Positions 18,639 to 26,662 of a stretch of 64,000 nucleotides of DNA are shown here, in pieces (position 1 is the first letter of the stretch; the number at the start of each line of letters is the position of its first letter). The position numbers and the translations under genes are program-made. The notes under the pieces were generated by a model, which was given only the letters and a program-made list of their open reading frames with translations, made no database searches and had not been told where the DNA came from. The stretch lies in NCBI GenBank assembly GCA_900313015.1, contig OMPR01000012.1, positions 62,001 through 126,000 of the forward strand, given 5' to 3'. Source of the stretch: Rhodobacteraceae bacterium EL53 (GTDB lineage Bacteria > Pseudomonadota > Alphaproteobacteria > Rhodobacterales > Rhodobacteraceae).

Positions 18639-19277
18639 TCAGTCTTTCAGCGGAAAATGCTTGGGGAAGAAGCGCGTTAATGCGTACAGGCAATCATCAC
18701 GGAACACTTCGCGATCCGGGCCGCCGGGGTACAACATCAAGCACAACCAAGATCCGTCAGAAAGCGCCTCGATTGAGCGCGTAGTACGCTCGATATCGAG
18801 GTCTGGATAATCACCATCAGCAACCAGCTCGTTGCAAATTTTTGCGATTTTCTGGTACCGTTCATTGTCATACTGGTTGTGAATCTTCAGATAGTTGGGT
18901 CGATATTTTGCCTGCCCCCAAAAGGCAAACCACGCAGCTAACCTTTTGTGAGTACAGACTTTTTTATCGAAATCGGCACTGATAATAGCCGCAAGACGAT
19001 GCGCAGCGGTTGGTTTGGCATTGTCGTAATACTGCGTCCAAATATCGTAGTGCTCTTTGGCCAGATACCCCAAGGTCGCATCGTACAGCGCTTCCTTGTT
19101 CTTGAAATGGTAATTGACCACACCATGAGACAGCTTGGCCTTCTCTGTTACGTGCCTCAGCGTCGTGTCTGAAAACCCACGCTTAGAAATCGAATCTATC
19201 GCTGCCATTATGAGCTGCTTTTGACGCGTTTCCTTAGGAGCGGTTCGTTTTCTCGACGACGCGATTTTGACATTCAT
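18639..19277 (-). CDS. TetR-family transcriptional regulator, BetI-like
   Basis: A 212-residue repressor-type regulator. The N-terminal HTH has RQKQLIMAAIDSISKRGF and LSHGVVNYHFKNKEALYDAT, the pattern of TetR proteins near BetI. The C-terminal ligand domain includes RLAAWFAFWGQAKYRP, close to the BetI-type C-terminal domain wording (W.AFW). It is the last gene of the polyamine-type transporter operon, starting 2 bases after the second permease gene. A motif repeated three times in the surrounding control regions is its likely operator, making it the local regulator of the demethylase, cupin, transporter and Rieske operons. Confidence 0.88.
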   Translation of the reverse strand: MNVKIASSRKRTAPKETRQKQLIMAAIDSISKRGFSDTTLRHVTEKAKLSHGVVNYHFKNKEALYDATLGYLAKEHYDIWTQYYDNAKPTAAHRLAAIISADFDKKVCTHKRLAAWFAFWGQAKYRPNYLKIHNQYDNERYQKIAKICNELVADGDYPDLDIERTTRSIEALSDGSWLCLMLYPGGPDREVFRDDCLYALTRFFPKHFPLKD

Positions 19278-19279
19278 AG

Positions 19280-20122
19280 TTAACTTTCTCCGCGCTCCGC
19301 CAGCTGTTGATCCTTCAGATCCGCGCGCTGCTGGCGGAACATTAAGATCGCTGCAATTGCTACACACGTTGCAATTACAAGAATCATTATCGTGGCAAGG
19401 GCATTAATGTCGGGCCTCAATCCAAGTCTTATGCGAGAGAATATTAGGATCGGCAAGGTGTTAGCCCCGGGCCCAGTTACAAAGCTCGCGATCACCAGAT
19501 CATCAAGCGAAAGGGTGAAGGCCAGCAGCCAGCCAGAGATCAACGCAGGCGTTAACCGTGGGATCGTAATTGCGGTCAAGACTTTGAAAGGTTTAGCGCC
19601 AAGATCTGCCGCGGCTTCTTCCAAATCTTCACCCATGCCAGTTAGACGCGCCTGAATGGTCACGGCCACATAGGCCAGCGAAAAAGTGATATGGGCAATT
19701 GTTATCGTTGCAAAGCCCCGTTGCTCAGGCCAGCCGACCAATTGCTTCATAGAGATAAAGAAAACCAACAAGGACAGACCAGTAATAACCTCTGGCATAA
19801 CCAAGGGGGCAACCAACATCCCGCCAAACAATGTGCGCCCCCTAAAGCGGCCAAACCGCACCATGGCGAGCCCTGCCAAAGTGCCCAACATCGTTGCAAA
19901 AGTCGCGTTCACAAATGCGATCTTTAGACTGAGAGATACGGCCATCCAAACTTCTTCGGACTGAAACAAGACTTCGTACCACCGCAGCGACCACCCACCC
20001 CACACCGGTACAATTTTGGAATAGTTGAACGAATAGACGACCAGCAGAACCATCGGCACATAGAAGAATGCCATTCCAAGTACGAGCATGATCGTCAAAA
20101 AGCGTGAGCGTTTTCCGTGCAT
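19280..20122 (-). CDS. polyamine-type ABC transporter permease (PotC/PotI-like)
   Basis: A 280-residue inner-membrane permease with six predicted hydrophobic segments. The first is LTIMLVLGMAFFYVPMVLLVVYSF. The EAA loop is GMGEDLEEAAADLGAKPFKV and the downstream SLDDLVIASFVTGPG segment is typical of PotC/PotI. The start at MHGKRSRF follows GGAGGGGCAATAGAC within the end of the upstream permease gene, with only 2 bases between stop and start. Confidence 0.9.
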   Translation of the reverse strand: MHGKRSRFLTIMLVLGMAFFYVPMVLLVVYSFNYSKIVPVWGGWSLRWYEVLFQSEEVWMAVSLSLKIAFVNATFATMLGTLAGLAMVRFGRFRGRTLFGGMLVAPLVMPEVITGLSLLVFFISMKQLVGWPEQRGFATITIAHITFSLAYVAVTIQARLTGMGEDLEEAAADLGAKPFKVLTAITIPRLTPALISGWLLAFTLSLDDLVIASFVTGPGANTLPILIFSRIRLGLRPDINALATIMILVIATCVAIAAILMFRQQRADLKDQQLAERGES

Positions 20123-20124
20123 GT

Positions 20125-21087
20125 CTATTGCCCCTCCGAAGCTTTGCCTTGGAAATACTGAAAAACCATGATGGGCAGCACCAATAGGAAAAGCAGAACA
20201 ATCGCCACCGCCGCGGCGACGGGCCAATCGCTGTTCCGCGAGAACTCGTTGTACAAAACCCGCCCAATCATCTGCACGTTTCCTCCGCCCAAGAGATCAG
20301 GAATAACGTACTCGCCGGTTGCCGGGATAAAGACCAACAAACAACCAGCAACGACGCCCGGGGTCGTCAGAGGCAGCGTAACCCTAAAGAAAGTGTTCAT
20401 TGGTCGAGAACCAAGATCTGCAGCGGCTTCGTTCAGGCGGCCATCCAGCTTTTCCATATTGGCATAGAGAGGCAGTATCATGAAGGGCATGTAGGTGTAG
20501 ACAATGCCGATGTAGACCGCGAACTCTGTATAAAGCATGCGTATCGGCTCATCGATCAAACCAAGCGACATCAGGAGATTATTGATTGTACCTTGATCTG
20601 CGAGCAACCCCATCCAAGCGTAAACGCGCAGTAGGAAAGATGTCCAAAAGGGCAAAATAATAGCAAACAAAAGAAGTGGCTTAGCCACAGGACCGGACCG
20701 CACAATCGCATAGGCAATTGGATACCCGAAAAGAAGGCAAAAGAACGTTGAGGTGACCGAAATTTTCAACGAATTCATGTACGTGTTGCGGTATAGGTCA
20801 TCTTCTAGAATATAAGTGAAATTATCAAACACCAGTCGGATCGTCACAATCCCACTATCGGCCCATTCAATCATTTTGGTGAAAGGCGGACTAGCGATCG
20901 CAAGTTCAGCTAGGCTAATTTTCGCGACAATAAAGAATGGAGTGAGAAAAAAGAGAAGAAGCCATGCAAAGGGAATAGCAATGATAACCAGCCGCCAATT
21001 GTCCTGAAGCTTGCGCCGTATCCGTCTAAGCAGTGATTTCTTCTCAGGCTGAGACGGGATGGACGGGTGGGTGGAAAAATCGGTCAT
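20125..21087 (-). CDS. polyamine-type ABC transporter permease (PotB/PotH-like)
   Basis: A 320-residue inner-membrane permease. After a basic cytoplasmic N terminus (KKSLLRRIRRKL) come hydrophobic segments and the EAA loop LDGRLNEAAADLGSRPMNTF, then FIPATGEYVIPDLLGG, a hallmark of PotB/PotH. The start codon overlaps the stop of the ATPase gene (ATGA). It forms a heterodimer with the PotC-like protein encoded next. Confidence 0.9.
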   Translation of the reverse strand: MTDFSTHPSIPSQPEKKSLLRRIRRKLQDNWRLVIIAIPFAWLLLFFLTPFFIVAKISLAELAIASPPFTKMIEWADSGIVTIRLVFDNFTYILEDDLYRNTYMNSLKISVTSTFFCLLFGYPIAYAIVRSGPVAKPLLLFAIILPFWTSFLLRVYAWMGLLADQGTINNLLMSLGLIDEPIRMLYTEFAVYIGIVYTYMPFMILPLYANMEKLDGRLNEAAADLGSRPMNTFFRVTLPLTTPGVVAGCLLVFIPATGEYVIPDLLGGGNVQMIGRVLYNEFSRNSDWPVAAAVAIVLLFLLVLPIMVFQYFQGKASEGQ

Positions 21088-22226
21088 GCGGTAAGCAACA
21101 TCACACTAGATGGCTCCCAAGCGATGTTAACTTTGTTGCCCCACGTTATGCGGTGCTGTCTATTCATCGGGCGCGAACTGTTCGGAGAAGTGATGTCTAC
21201 AATTTGACCATTCGGGAGTTCGATTTTGTAAATTGACATCTCACCCAGATACCCAATGTCGTCCACAACCCCGCTTACTTGGTTTGGACCAGAAGCCGGT
21301 TCATCGGTTTTGGTTATGCGTATCTTTTCAGGCCGTAGTGCCACCCAGATCTTACTGCCAACTTTGACAGATTGGCCATGGTCGATGAAAACCTCTGCGA
21401 CGTTGGTTTTAACGCGCACATGGTCGGCGCCGTCTTCTGTAACGCGCCCTTCAAACACATTTGCAGACCCGATAAAATCCGCCACAAATCGCGATTCAGG
21501 AAACTCATAGATTTCCGTGGGTGTACCTATCTGCTTGAACTTCCCAGCATCCATAACTGCCATACGCGTTGAAAGCGTCATGGCTTCTTCTTGATCATGC
21601 GTCACGACAATAAAGGTCACACCAACCTTTTCCTGTATATTGGCGAGCTCAAACTGCGTTTGCTTACGCAATTTTTTATCCAATGCAGCCAAAGGTTCGT
21701 CCAATAGCAACAAACGTGGTTCTTTCACTAAGGCGCGTGCAAGCGCGACGCGCTGGCGTTGCCCGCCAGACAGCTGTTGTGGTTTACGTTTTTTAAAATC
21801 TTGAAGTTCAACCAACGTGAGGATGTCATGCACACGGTTGCTGATCTCACTTCGAGCCATTTTGTCTTGTTGCAAACCGAATGCAATATTCTGCTCTACG
21901 CTCATGTGTGGAAACAACGCATAGCTTTGGAACATCATGTTTGTGGGGCGGTCGTAAGCCGGAACACCCTGCATATCGACACCATCAATCGTGATGCTGC
22001 CACCATTGAGGTCTTCAAATCCAGCGAGCATACGTAACAACGTGGATTTTCCGCACCCAGACCCGCCCAAGAGACAAAACAGTTCGCCCTGATAGATATC
22101 AAGATCAACATTATCGACGGCGGTAACTTCGCCATATTTTTTTGTAACACCCTTAATCTGAACCAAGGGCTGTTGCCCATCTTGGTCAAGCCAGGGCGTT
22201 TCGCTGACAGTTCCTGTCTCAGTCAA
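21084..22226 (-). CDS. polyamine-type ABC transporter ATP-binding protein (PotA/PotG-like)
   Basis: A 380-residue ATPase with Walker A GGSGCGKST, signature LSGGQRQRVALARAL, Walker B LLLLDEPLAALDKKLR and a C-terminal TOBE domain (WVALRPEKIRI). It starts at TTG with GAGG 6 bases upstream, since the nearby ATG is out of frame. The gap of 84 bases to the binding-protein gene contains a strong hairpin, which probably sets the ATPase level below that of the binding protein. Confidence 0.9.
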   Translation of the reverse strand: MTETGTVSETPWLDQDGQQPLVQIKGVTKKYGEVTAVDNVDLDIYQGELFCLLGGSGCGKSTLLRMLAGFEDLNGGSITIDGVDMQGVPAYDRPTNMMFQSYALFPHMSVEQNIAFGLQQDKMARSEISNRVHDILTLVELQDFKKRKPQQLSGGQRQRVALARALVKEPRLLLLDEPLAALDKKLRKQTQFELANIQEKVGVTFIVVTHDQEEAMTLSTRMAVMDAGKFKQIGTPTEIYEFPESRFVADFIGSANVFEGRVTEDGADHVRVKTNVAEVFIDHGQSVKVGSKIWVALRPEKIRITKTDEPASGPNQVSGVVDDIGYLGEMSIYKIELPNGQIVDITSPNSSRPMNRQHRITWGNKVNIAWEPSSVMLLTA

Positions 22227-22258
22227 AGCATGCCTCGTGCGCTATTAGAAATGACAGC

Positions 22259-22291
22259 GAGCAGCGGCGTTCTCAAAGAAAACCGCTGCTC
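22259..22291 (-). terminator. intercistronic hairpin between binding-protein and ATPase genes
   Basis: Perfect 9-base arms GAGCAGCGG and CCGCTGCTC with a 15-base loop lie just after the binding-protein stop. On the minus strand no T-run follows, so an attenuating or mRNA-stabilising role is likelier than full termination. Confidence 0.55.
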
Positions 22292-22310
22292 AAGTTCTCA
22301 CACAGGGCAA

Positions 22311-23420
22311 TTAGTTGCCGGCTTTGAAGTCAGTCCAAGTGCGGGTCTGCAAGCGCTCCACTTTCGGGGGCAAAACAGCTGTTGTGTACATTTTGGCGAC
22401 TTGCTCAGATGTCGGAAAAGCCGCCGGGCTTGAGATCACATCGTCATCAACCATCGGCTTAGCTGTCAGGTTCGCTGTTGCGTACCAAGTAAAGTTACTG
22501 TCAGCAGCACCTACTTCAGGGCGCATCATGTAGTTGAGAAAAAGATGAGCGTCATCTTTGTTAGCTGCATCACCTGGGATCATCCAACCGTCGATCCAGA
22601 GCTGAGCCGCACCATCCCCTTCTGGCAGGAAGAAATCGAGAACCACCCCGGTATTTGCTTCAACCGCGCCAGACATAGCAAGCAGCCCATCAGGACCCCA
22701 GGTTGTTGAAACACAGAACTCTTTCTGAGGCATCCGTTGATACGCATAGTTATCAAAAGTTTTCACATAGGGACGAATTTCGGCCAACATGGCCCCTACT
22801 TTTGCGTAGTCGTCTTTGTTGGTGGAGTTTGGGTCCAACCCCATATGCGCCAGAGCCATCGGGATAATGTCACCTGGTGAATCTAGAAAAGAAACGCCGC
22901 ATTTCGCGAGTTCCTTCATGTGGACGGGGTCAAAAACCATATCCATCGAGCCAATCGGCGCATCCGCATAAGTTTCAAGCACCAAGTCTTTATTGTAAGT
23001 GACACCGTGGGTGCCCCACATGTACGGAACGAAGTGCTGGTTGCCCGGATCCCAATCAACGGCCAGTTGCGCCATCAGCGCGGGGTCCATATTTTTGACG
23101 TTGTCCAATTTGGACATATCCAAGGGCGCAACAATGCCTGCCTTGATCAAACGAGCAACATCACCACCAGAATGGCTAACCACATCATAACCACTGTTAC
23201 CTGCAAGCAGCTTTGCATCGATTGCTTCAGCAGAATCGTAAGGGTCATAGATAACTTTAATCCCATACTCTTTTTCAAAGTTCGAGATTGTATCTTCAGC
23301 GATGTATTCGCCCCAATTGGTAACTTTTAGAACGCGATCCTCTGCAAGCGCGATGCTTGCAATTCCTAAGCTAGCTGCTGCTGTGAGCGAACTCCCCAAG
23401 ATACTCTTGATGATCTTCAT
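22311..23420 (-). CDS. polyamine-type ABC transporter substrate-binding protein (PotF/SpuD-like)
   Basis: Periplasmic protein of 369 residues with signal peptide about 1-26 (MKIIKSILGSSLTAAASLGIASIALA). The mature N terminus VTNWGEYIAEDTISNFEKEYGIKV is typical of PotD/PotF. Two acidic positions that hold amine nitrogens in PotF appear conserved, in TTWGPDG and WIDGWMIP, so a cationic amine ligand is likely. The PotF W-S-D-Y segment is W-G-E-Y here, so the ligand may not be putrescine. It is the first gene of the transporter-tetR operon. Confidence 0.9.
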   Translation of the reverse strand: MKIIKSILGSSLTAAASLGIASIALAEDRVLKVTNWGEYIAEDTISNFEKEYGIKVIYDPYDSAEAIDAKLLAGNSGYDVVSHSGGDVARLIKAGIVAPLDMSKLDNVKNMDPALMAQLAVDWDPGNQHFVPYMWGTHGVTYNKDLVLETYADAPIGSMDMVFDPVHMKELAKCGVSFLDSPGDIIPMALAHMGLDPNSTNKDDYAKVGAMLAEIRPYVKTFDNYAYQRMPQKEFCVSTTWGPDGLLAMSGAVEANTGVVLDFFLPEGDGAAQLWIDGWMIPGDAANKDDAHLFLNYMMRPEVGAADSNFTWYATANLTAKPMVDDDVISSPAAFPTSEQVAKMYTTAVLPPKVERLQTRTWTDFKAGN

Positions 23421-23557
23421 AGTTTCTCTTCTCCCTATTTGATGACCTTATCGGAGGCTTTTCGCCATTGCGCGCGCTAGTTATTCGATTTTTCGTTGGG
23501 CAGATGTCTTTCAACTTGGCTATGCAATTTCGACAGTCGAACTCTTGTTTGAGATTT

Positions 23558-23577
23558 TCTATCTGAACGGTCAGTCA
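23558..23577 (+). promoter_or_regulatory. putative TetR operator, site 2
   Basis: TCTATCTGAACGGTCAGTCA matches site 1 (17733-17752) at 18 of 20 bases and contains the dyad CTGA-N4-TCAG. It lies about 140 bases upstream of the PotF-like gene. Candidate operator for the TetR encoded at the end of that operon, which would give autoregulation. Confidence 0.6.
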
Positions 23578-23726
23578 GAACGGTAAGCAGTGTCGACCGA
23601 CCCTGTCAAGCACGCCGGTGCCGTCAGTTTCTTCTTCAATGCGGGTAATCAAAACGGACAACATGCTAATGTCCCTGTAACACTGGGGTTTCATGGCATT
23701 ACCACAAAATATTTTGACACACCTTC

Positions 23727-23741
23727 TGAATGGCCAGTCAG
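23727..23741 (+). promoter_or_regulatory. putative TetR operator, site 3
   Basis: TGAATGGCCAGTCAG matches the core of site 2 (TGAACGGTCAGTCAG) at 13 of 15 positions and is followed by another TCAG. It lies about 150 bases upstream of the Rieske oxygenase gene. Confidence 0.55.
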
Positions 23742-23887
23742 TCAGAAATACTTGACGCTGATAAAGTTTTAGGCATCTATGAAATTGAAGGATGTCGTTT
23801 CTTAGCTAGCGCAACCCCACCCGACGCTATCTATCAAACACCGCGGACTGACTTTGCCACTTCCGCAAAAATCCAGGAGCAAATGAA

Positions 23888-25114
23888 TTGGAAAGTCTGG
23901 CCTGCAAAATGAATACAAATGTAAGAGACATTGCCATACCAAACGACTGGGATCGCCGCGGCCTGCCCGGCTGGTGTTATCACAGCCCCGCCTTGTTGGA
24001 GCTTGAAAAAGAAAAGTTATTCAAGACACACTGGCAGATCGCTTGTCATGTATCTGATATTCCCGAAGCGGGGAGCTTCCAGTGCTTCGATATGTGCGAT
24101 GAGCGGGCCATTATTTTGCGCGATCCCAACAATGAAGTCCGGGCTTATTACAACATTTGTCGCCATCGGGGCTCGCGTCTTGTTGTCAAGGAACAAGGCA
24201 CGTGCCCAAACGCGCTAATTTGCCCTTTTCATGGCTGGGTCTACAATTTGGATGGCACGCTCAGGGGCCCCGGTCGACCCGAATCCTTTCCGCAAATGGA
24301 CAAAAGTAAATTTGGCCTGCGCCCAATCGAAATGGAGGTCTGGCAAGGGTTTGTTTTTGTACGTTTCCGTCCCGGTCCACAGCCTTCTGTTGCTGAATTA
24401 ATGCGCCCATTTGAAGAAGAAGCAGCAGCCTATAAGATGGATCAACACGTACCAACCGATGGTATTTGGACAGAGAAATCTCCGGTCAATTGGAAGTCCG
24501 TGCGCGATGTCGATAACGAAGGATATCACGTTGCGATGGCACACCCCGCGCTACAAGATTTGTATGGCTCGACCTACAAGGATGAACCTTTCGTTGATGG
24601 CGTATCTCGCTCTGATGGTGAATTTACCCCCACAAAGGGTCGCCGTTGGGCTGTTCGCAATTACAAGAAAATGAGCATGCCACAATCGTTCCTTCCCGAG
24701 CATCTGCAAAAAAGATGGTTGTACTACGGGATTTTCCCAAACTCCGTCATAGCGGTGACGCCTGAAACAGTGTTGTTTTATCAAGAGTTCCCAGTGGCGA
24801 CGGGTGAATCGGTGCTGCGCAGTGCAACTTACCGAAATGAAACTGAAAACCGCCAACAACGCGCTGCGCGCTACCTAGCCGCCCGCATTGACCGCGAAAC
24901 AGTAGACGAAGATATTCAGCTGACCATCTGGTCTAATGAGGCGATGGCATCAGACTCATTCGAAGGTTTCTACCTGTCTGATCTCGAATACGGCGTGCGC
25001 AGCCATCATGATCATCTGCGCAAGGTTTTACCAATTTACACCTTAGATGACGCCCCAAACGAAGATGAGCTTTCTGCGCTAAACACATCGATGCAGCACA
25101 CAGGTCAGACGTGA
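23888..25114 (+). CDS. Rieske non-heme iron oxygenase, large subunit (GbcA/Stc2-like)
   Basis: A 408-residue cytoplasmic oxygenase alpha subunit. The Rieske [2Fe-2S] motif is CRHRGS...CPFHGW (about residues 98-121) and the mononuclear iron site lies in DVDNEGYHVAMAH (about 208-220). Relatives such as GbcA (glycine betaine) and Stc2 (stachydrine) remove one N-methyl group from a quaternary amine, releasing formaldehyde. TTG at 23888 is preferred because AGGAG lies 8 bases upstream; the ATG at 23909 has no ribosome site. No reductase gene is adjacent. Its stop overlaps the GTG of the next gene. Confidence 0.88.
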   Translation: MESLACKMNTNVRDIAIPNDWDRRGLPGWCYHSPALLELEKEKLFKTHWQIACHVSDIPEAGSFQCFDMCDERAIILRDPNNEVRAYYNICRHRGSRLVVKEQGTCPNALICPFHGWVYNLDGTLRGPGRPESFPQMDKSKFGLRPIEMEVWQGFVFVRFRPGPQPSVAELMRPFEEEAAAYKMDQHVPTDGIWTEKSPVNWKSVRDVDNEGYHVAMAHPALQDLYGSTYKDEPFVDGVSRSDGEFTPTKGRRWAVRNYKKMSMPQSFLPEHLQKRWLYYGIFPNSVIAVTPETVLFYQEFPVATGESVLRSATYRNETENRQQRAARYLAARIDRETVDEDIQLTIWSNEAMASDSFEGFYLSDLEYGVRSHHDHLRKVLPIYTLDDAPNEDELSALNTSMQHTGQT

Positions 25115-25374
25115 CCCCACCCAAGCCAAATACCGTCGAATTCAACAAGCAGAAGACTATACTCTACGCCCGCGTTGGCCCACCCGGTTCTGGGGCGGCA
25201 AGGTATGCCGCTGCCATGTACTTCTACAACATGAAGCTCATGCCGGTGGAGATGCTCGAGATCTACCGCAGATGTAGCAAATTTGACGACGAAGACCCGA
25301 ATGATTTGGCCACCTACGAAGGTGTTCAGGATTGCCTGTTGGATTTCAGTACATCCCTCAGAAAGAAAACATGA
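25111..25374 (+). CDS. unrecognised 87-residue protein in the Rieske operon
   Basis: I do not recognise this protein. It begins at GTG within the Rieske stop (GTGA) and ends in an ATGA overlap with the amine oxidase gene, so it is coupled on both sides, strong evidence that it is real. No signal peptide or membrane segment is visible. Features include ILYARVGPPGSGAARYAAAM, two cysteines (YRRCSKF and QDCLLDF), an acidic patch (DDEDPND) and a basic tail RKKT. It is too short for a Rieske beta subunit (about 160-190 residues) and lacks a ferredoxin motif. A helper or small subunit of the oxygenase is possible. Confidence 0.72.
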   Translation: MTPPKPNTVEFNKQKTILYARVGPPGSGAARYAAAMYFYNMKLMPVEMLEIYRRCSKFDDEDPNDLATYEGVQDCLLDFSTSLRKKT

Positions 25375-26651
25375 GTAAGATTCCACAAAACCCCGAGGTG
25401 ATCGTTGTCGGTGCAGGAACGGCTGGCCTTTCCGCTGCAACCGCATTGCTGGCCACCGGAATTGAAACCGTTGTTTTGGAAGCCGCAGCACACACAGGTG
25501 GGCGATGTGTCACCGACACAACCACGTTCAGCGCCCCTTTTGATCGTGGGGGATCTTGGCTCCACTCTGTGTCGCTTAACCCACTTGCCCGGCTCGCGGA
25601 ACAACGCGGCGCTGTGTTGCACAAGGCGCCATGGCTATGGTCCCATGTCCACACAGAAGGGTATGACCTTACCAGTGACGAAGTGCTTGCGTATCGAGGA
25701 TACCAAGAGGCCATGTGGCTCGCCATCAATAAAAGAGGTGCTGAAACCCCAGATACAACCACTGCCGCCGCAATGCCTGACGGGCCGTTCAAAGCGTCTG
25801 CCGCCTGTTCCATCCCACAAATGATGGCAGGCGATGCCGACTTAGTTTCAGCTGCAGACGTTTACAATTATGCGGATGCAAAAGGCGATTGGTTGGTTGG
25901 CGGGGGTTTGGGCGCTTTCATACAAGATTTGCATCCTGGAATTCCTACTCAACTCAACTGCCCCGTTAGCAAAATTGACTACAACGGCACTGGTGTAGAA
26001 GTAACAACTCCCCAAGGTGTTCTGAAAGCAAAGCATCTGATTTTGACGGTTTCCACCGGCGTCCTTGCGTCCGGAGCAATCGAATTTGTGCCGGCCCTGC
26101 CTATCCAAAAACAAGATGCGGTCGATATGCTGCCAAACGGTCTCTTGAACAAAGTCGGCATAGAGTTTGACCCGGCATGGTGCGACGCCACACAAGGTCA
26201 GATCGCAGATTACCACACGGGGGGTGATGCCTTTTGCTCCCTATTATTTGGGTTCTTTGAGACCAGCATCGCGACAGGATTCTTGGCTGGCCGGTTTGGA
26301 GAGGCGCTAGAAAAAGAGGGTGTCGGAGCTGCCACAGACTATTGCTTGCAGGGACTGCGCACTGTGTTTGGTAATGACGTGACTAAATATGTGCTTCGTA
26401 CTGACGAAACCAGCTGGAGCACCAATGCCTTAACGCTAGGGTCTTACAGCTATTCCAAGCCCGGCGGAGCAGGTGCACGCAAAGTATTGGCAGAGACTCT
26501 CGATGAACGCATCTTCTTCGCCGGAGAAGCGACCATGACAGAGTCCTATGCCACAGTGCACGGTGCTTTCTTGAGCGGTCAACAGGCTGCCGAACGCGTT
26601 ATCGCAACGAGGGTTGGTTCAGGCGCAACTCCCATCCAGCTCAAAACCTAA
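25371..26651 (+). CDS. FAD-dependent amine oxidase (flavin monoamine oxidase family)
   Basis: A 426-residue flavoprotein. The N terminus holds the FAD dinucleotide fold VIVVGAGTAGLSAATALL with the acidic end VLEAAAHTGGRC, and GGSWLHS follows in the usual place. The C-terminal FAD segment is IFFAGEATMTESYATVHGAFLSG. This is the pattern of MAO/putrescine oxidase/polyamine oxidase enzymes, which oxidise an amine to an imine with peroxide release or electron transfer. No signal peptide. The ATG at 25371 overlaps the stop of the small gene upstream; 12 bases separate it from the aminotransferase. Confidence 0.88.
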   Translation: MSKIPQNPEVIVVGAGTAGLSAATALLATGIETVVLEAAAHTGGRCVTDTTTFSAPFDRGGSWLHSVSLNPLARLAEQRGAVLHKAPWLWSHVHTEGYDLTSDEVLAYRGYQEAMWLAINKRGAETPDTTTAAAMPDGPFKASAACSIPQMMAGDADLVSAADVYNYADAKGDWLVGGGLGAFIQDLHPGIPTQLNCPVSKIDYNGTGVEVTTPQGVLKAKHLILTVSTGVLASGAIEFVPALPIQKQDAVDMLPNGLLNKVGIEFDPAWCDATQGQIADYHTGGDAFCSLLFGFFETSIATGFLAGRFGEALEKEGVGAATDYCLQGLRTVFGNDVTKYVLRTDETSWSTNALTLGSYSYSKPGGAGARKVLAETLDERIFFAGEATMTESYATVHGAFLSGQQAAERVIATRVGSGATPIQLKT

Positions 26652-26662
26652 CGGAGCACGAA

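Larger units (their letters stand above)
23421..23887. promoter_or_regulatory. 467-base divergent control region of transporter and Rieske operons
   Basis: No convincing gene lies here; a 60-codon plus-strand frame at 23730-23912 has no relatives I recognise and runs through an operator-like motif. Two copies of the repeated motif are present, one at 23558-23577 on the transporter side and one at 23727-23741 on the Rieske side. A minimal frame MNWKVWPAK (from ATG at 23883) ends by overlapping an ATG of the Rieske gene and could be a leader peptide. Confidence 0.55.

Noticed and set aside
23730-23912. 60-codon frame upstream of the Rieske gene
   Set aside because: Its start lies inside an operator-like motif, no ribosome site precedes it, and the protein looks random; only its last nine codons were kept as a possible leader.
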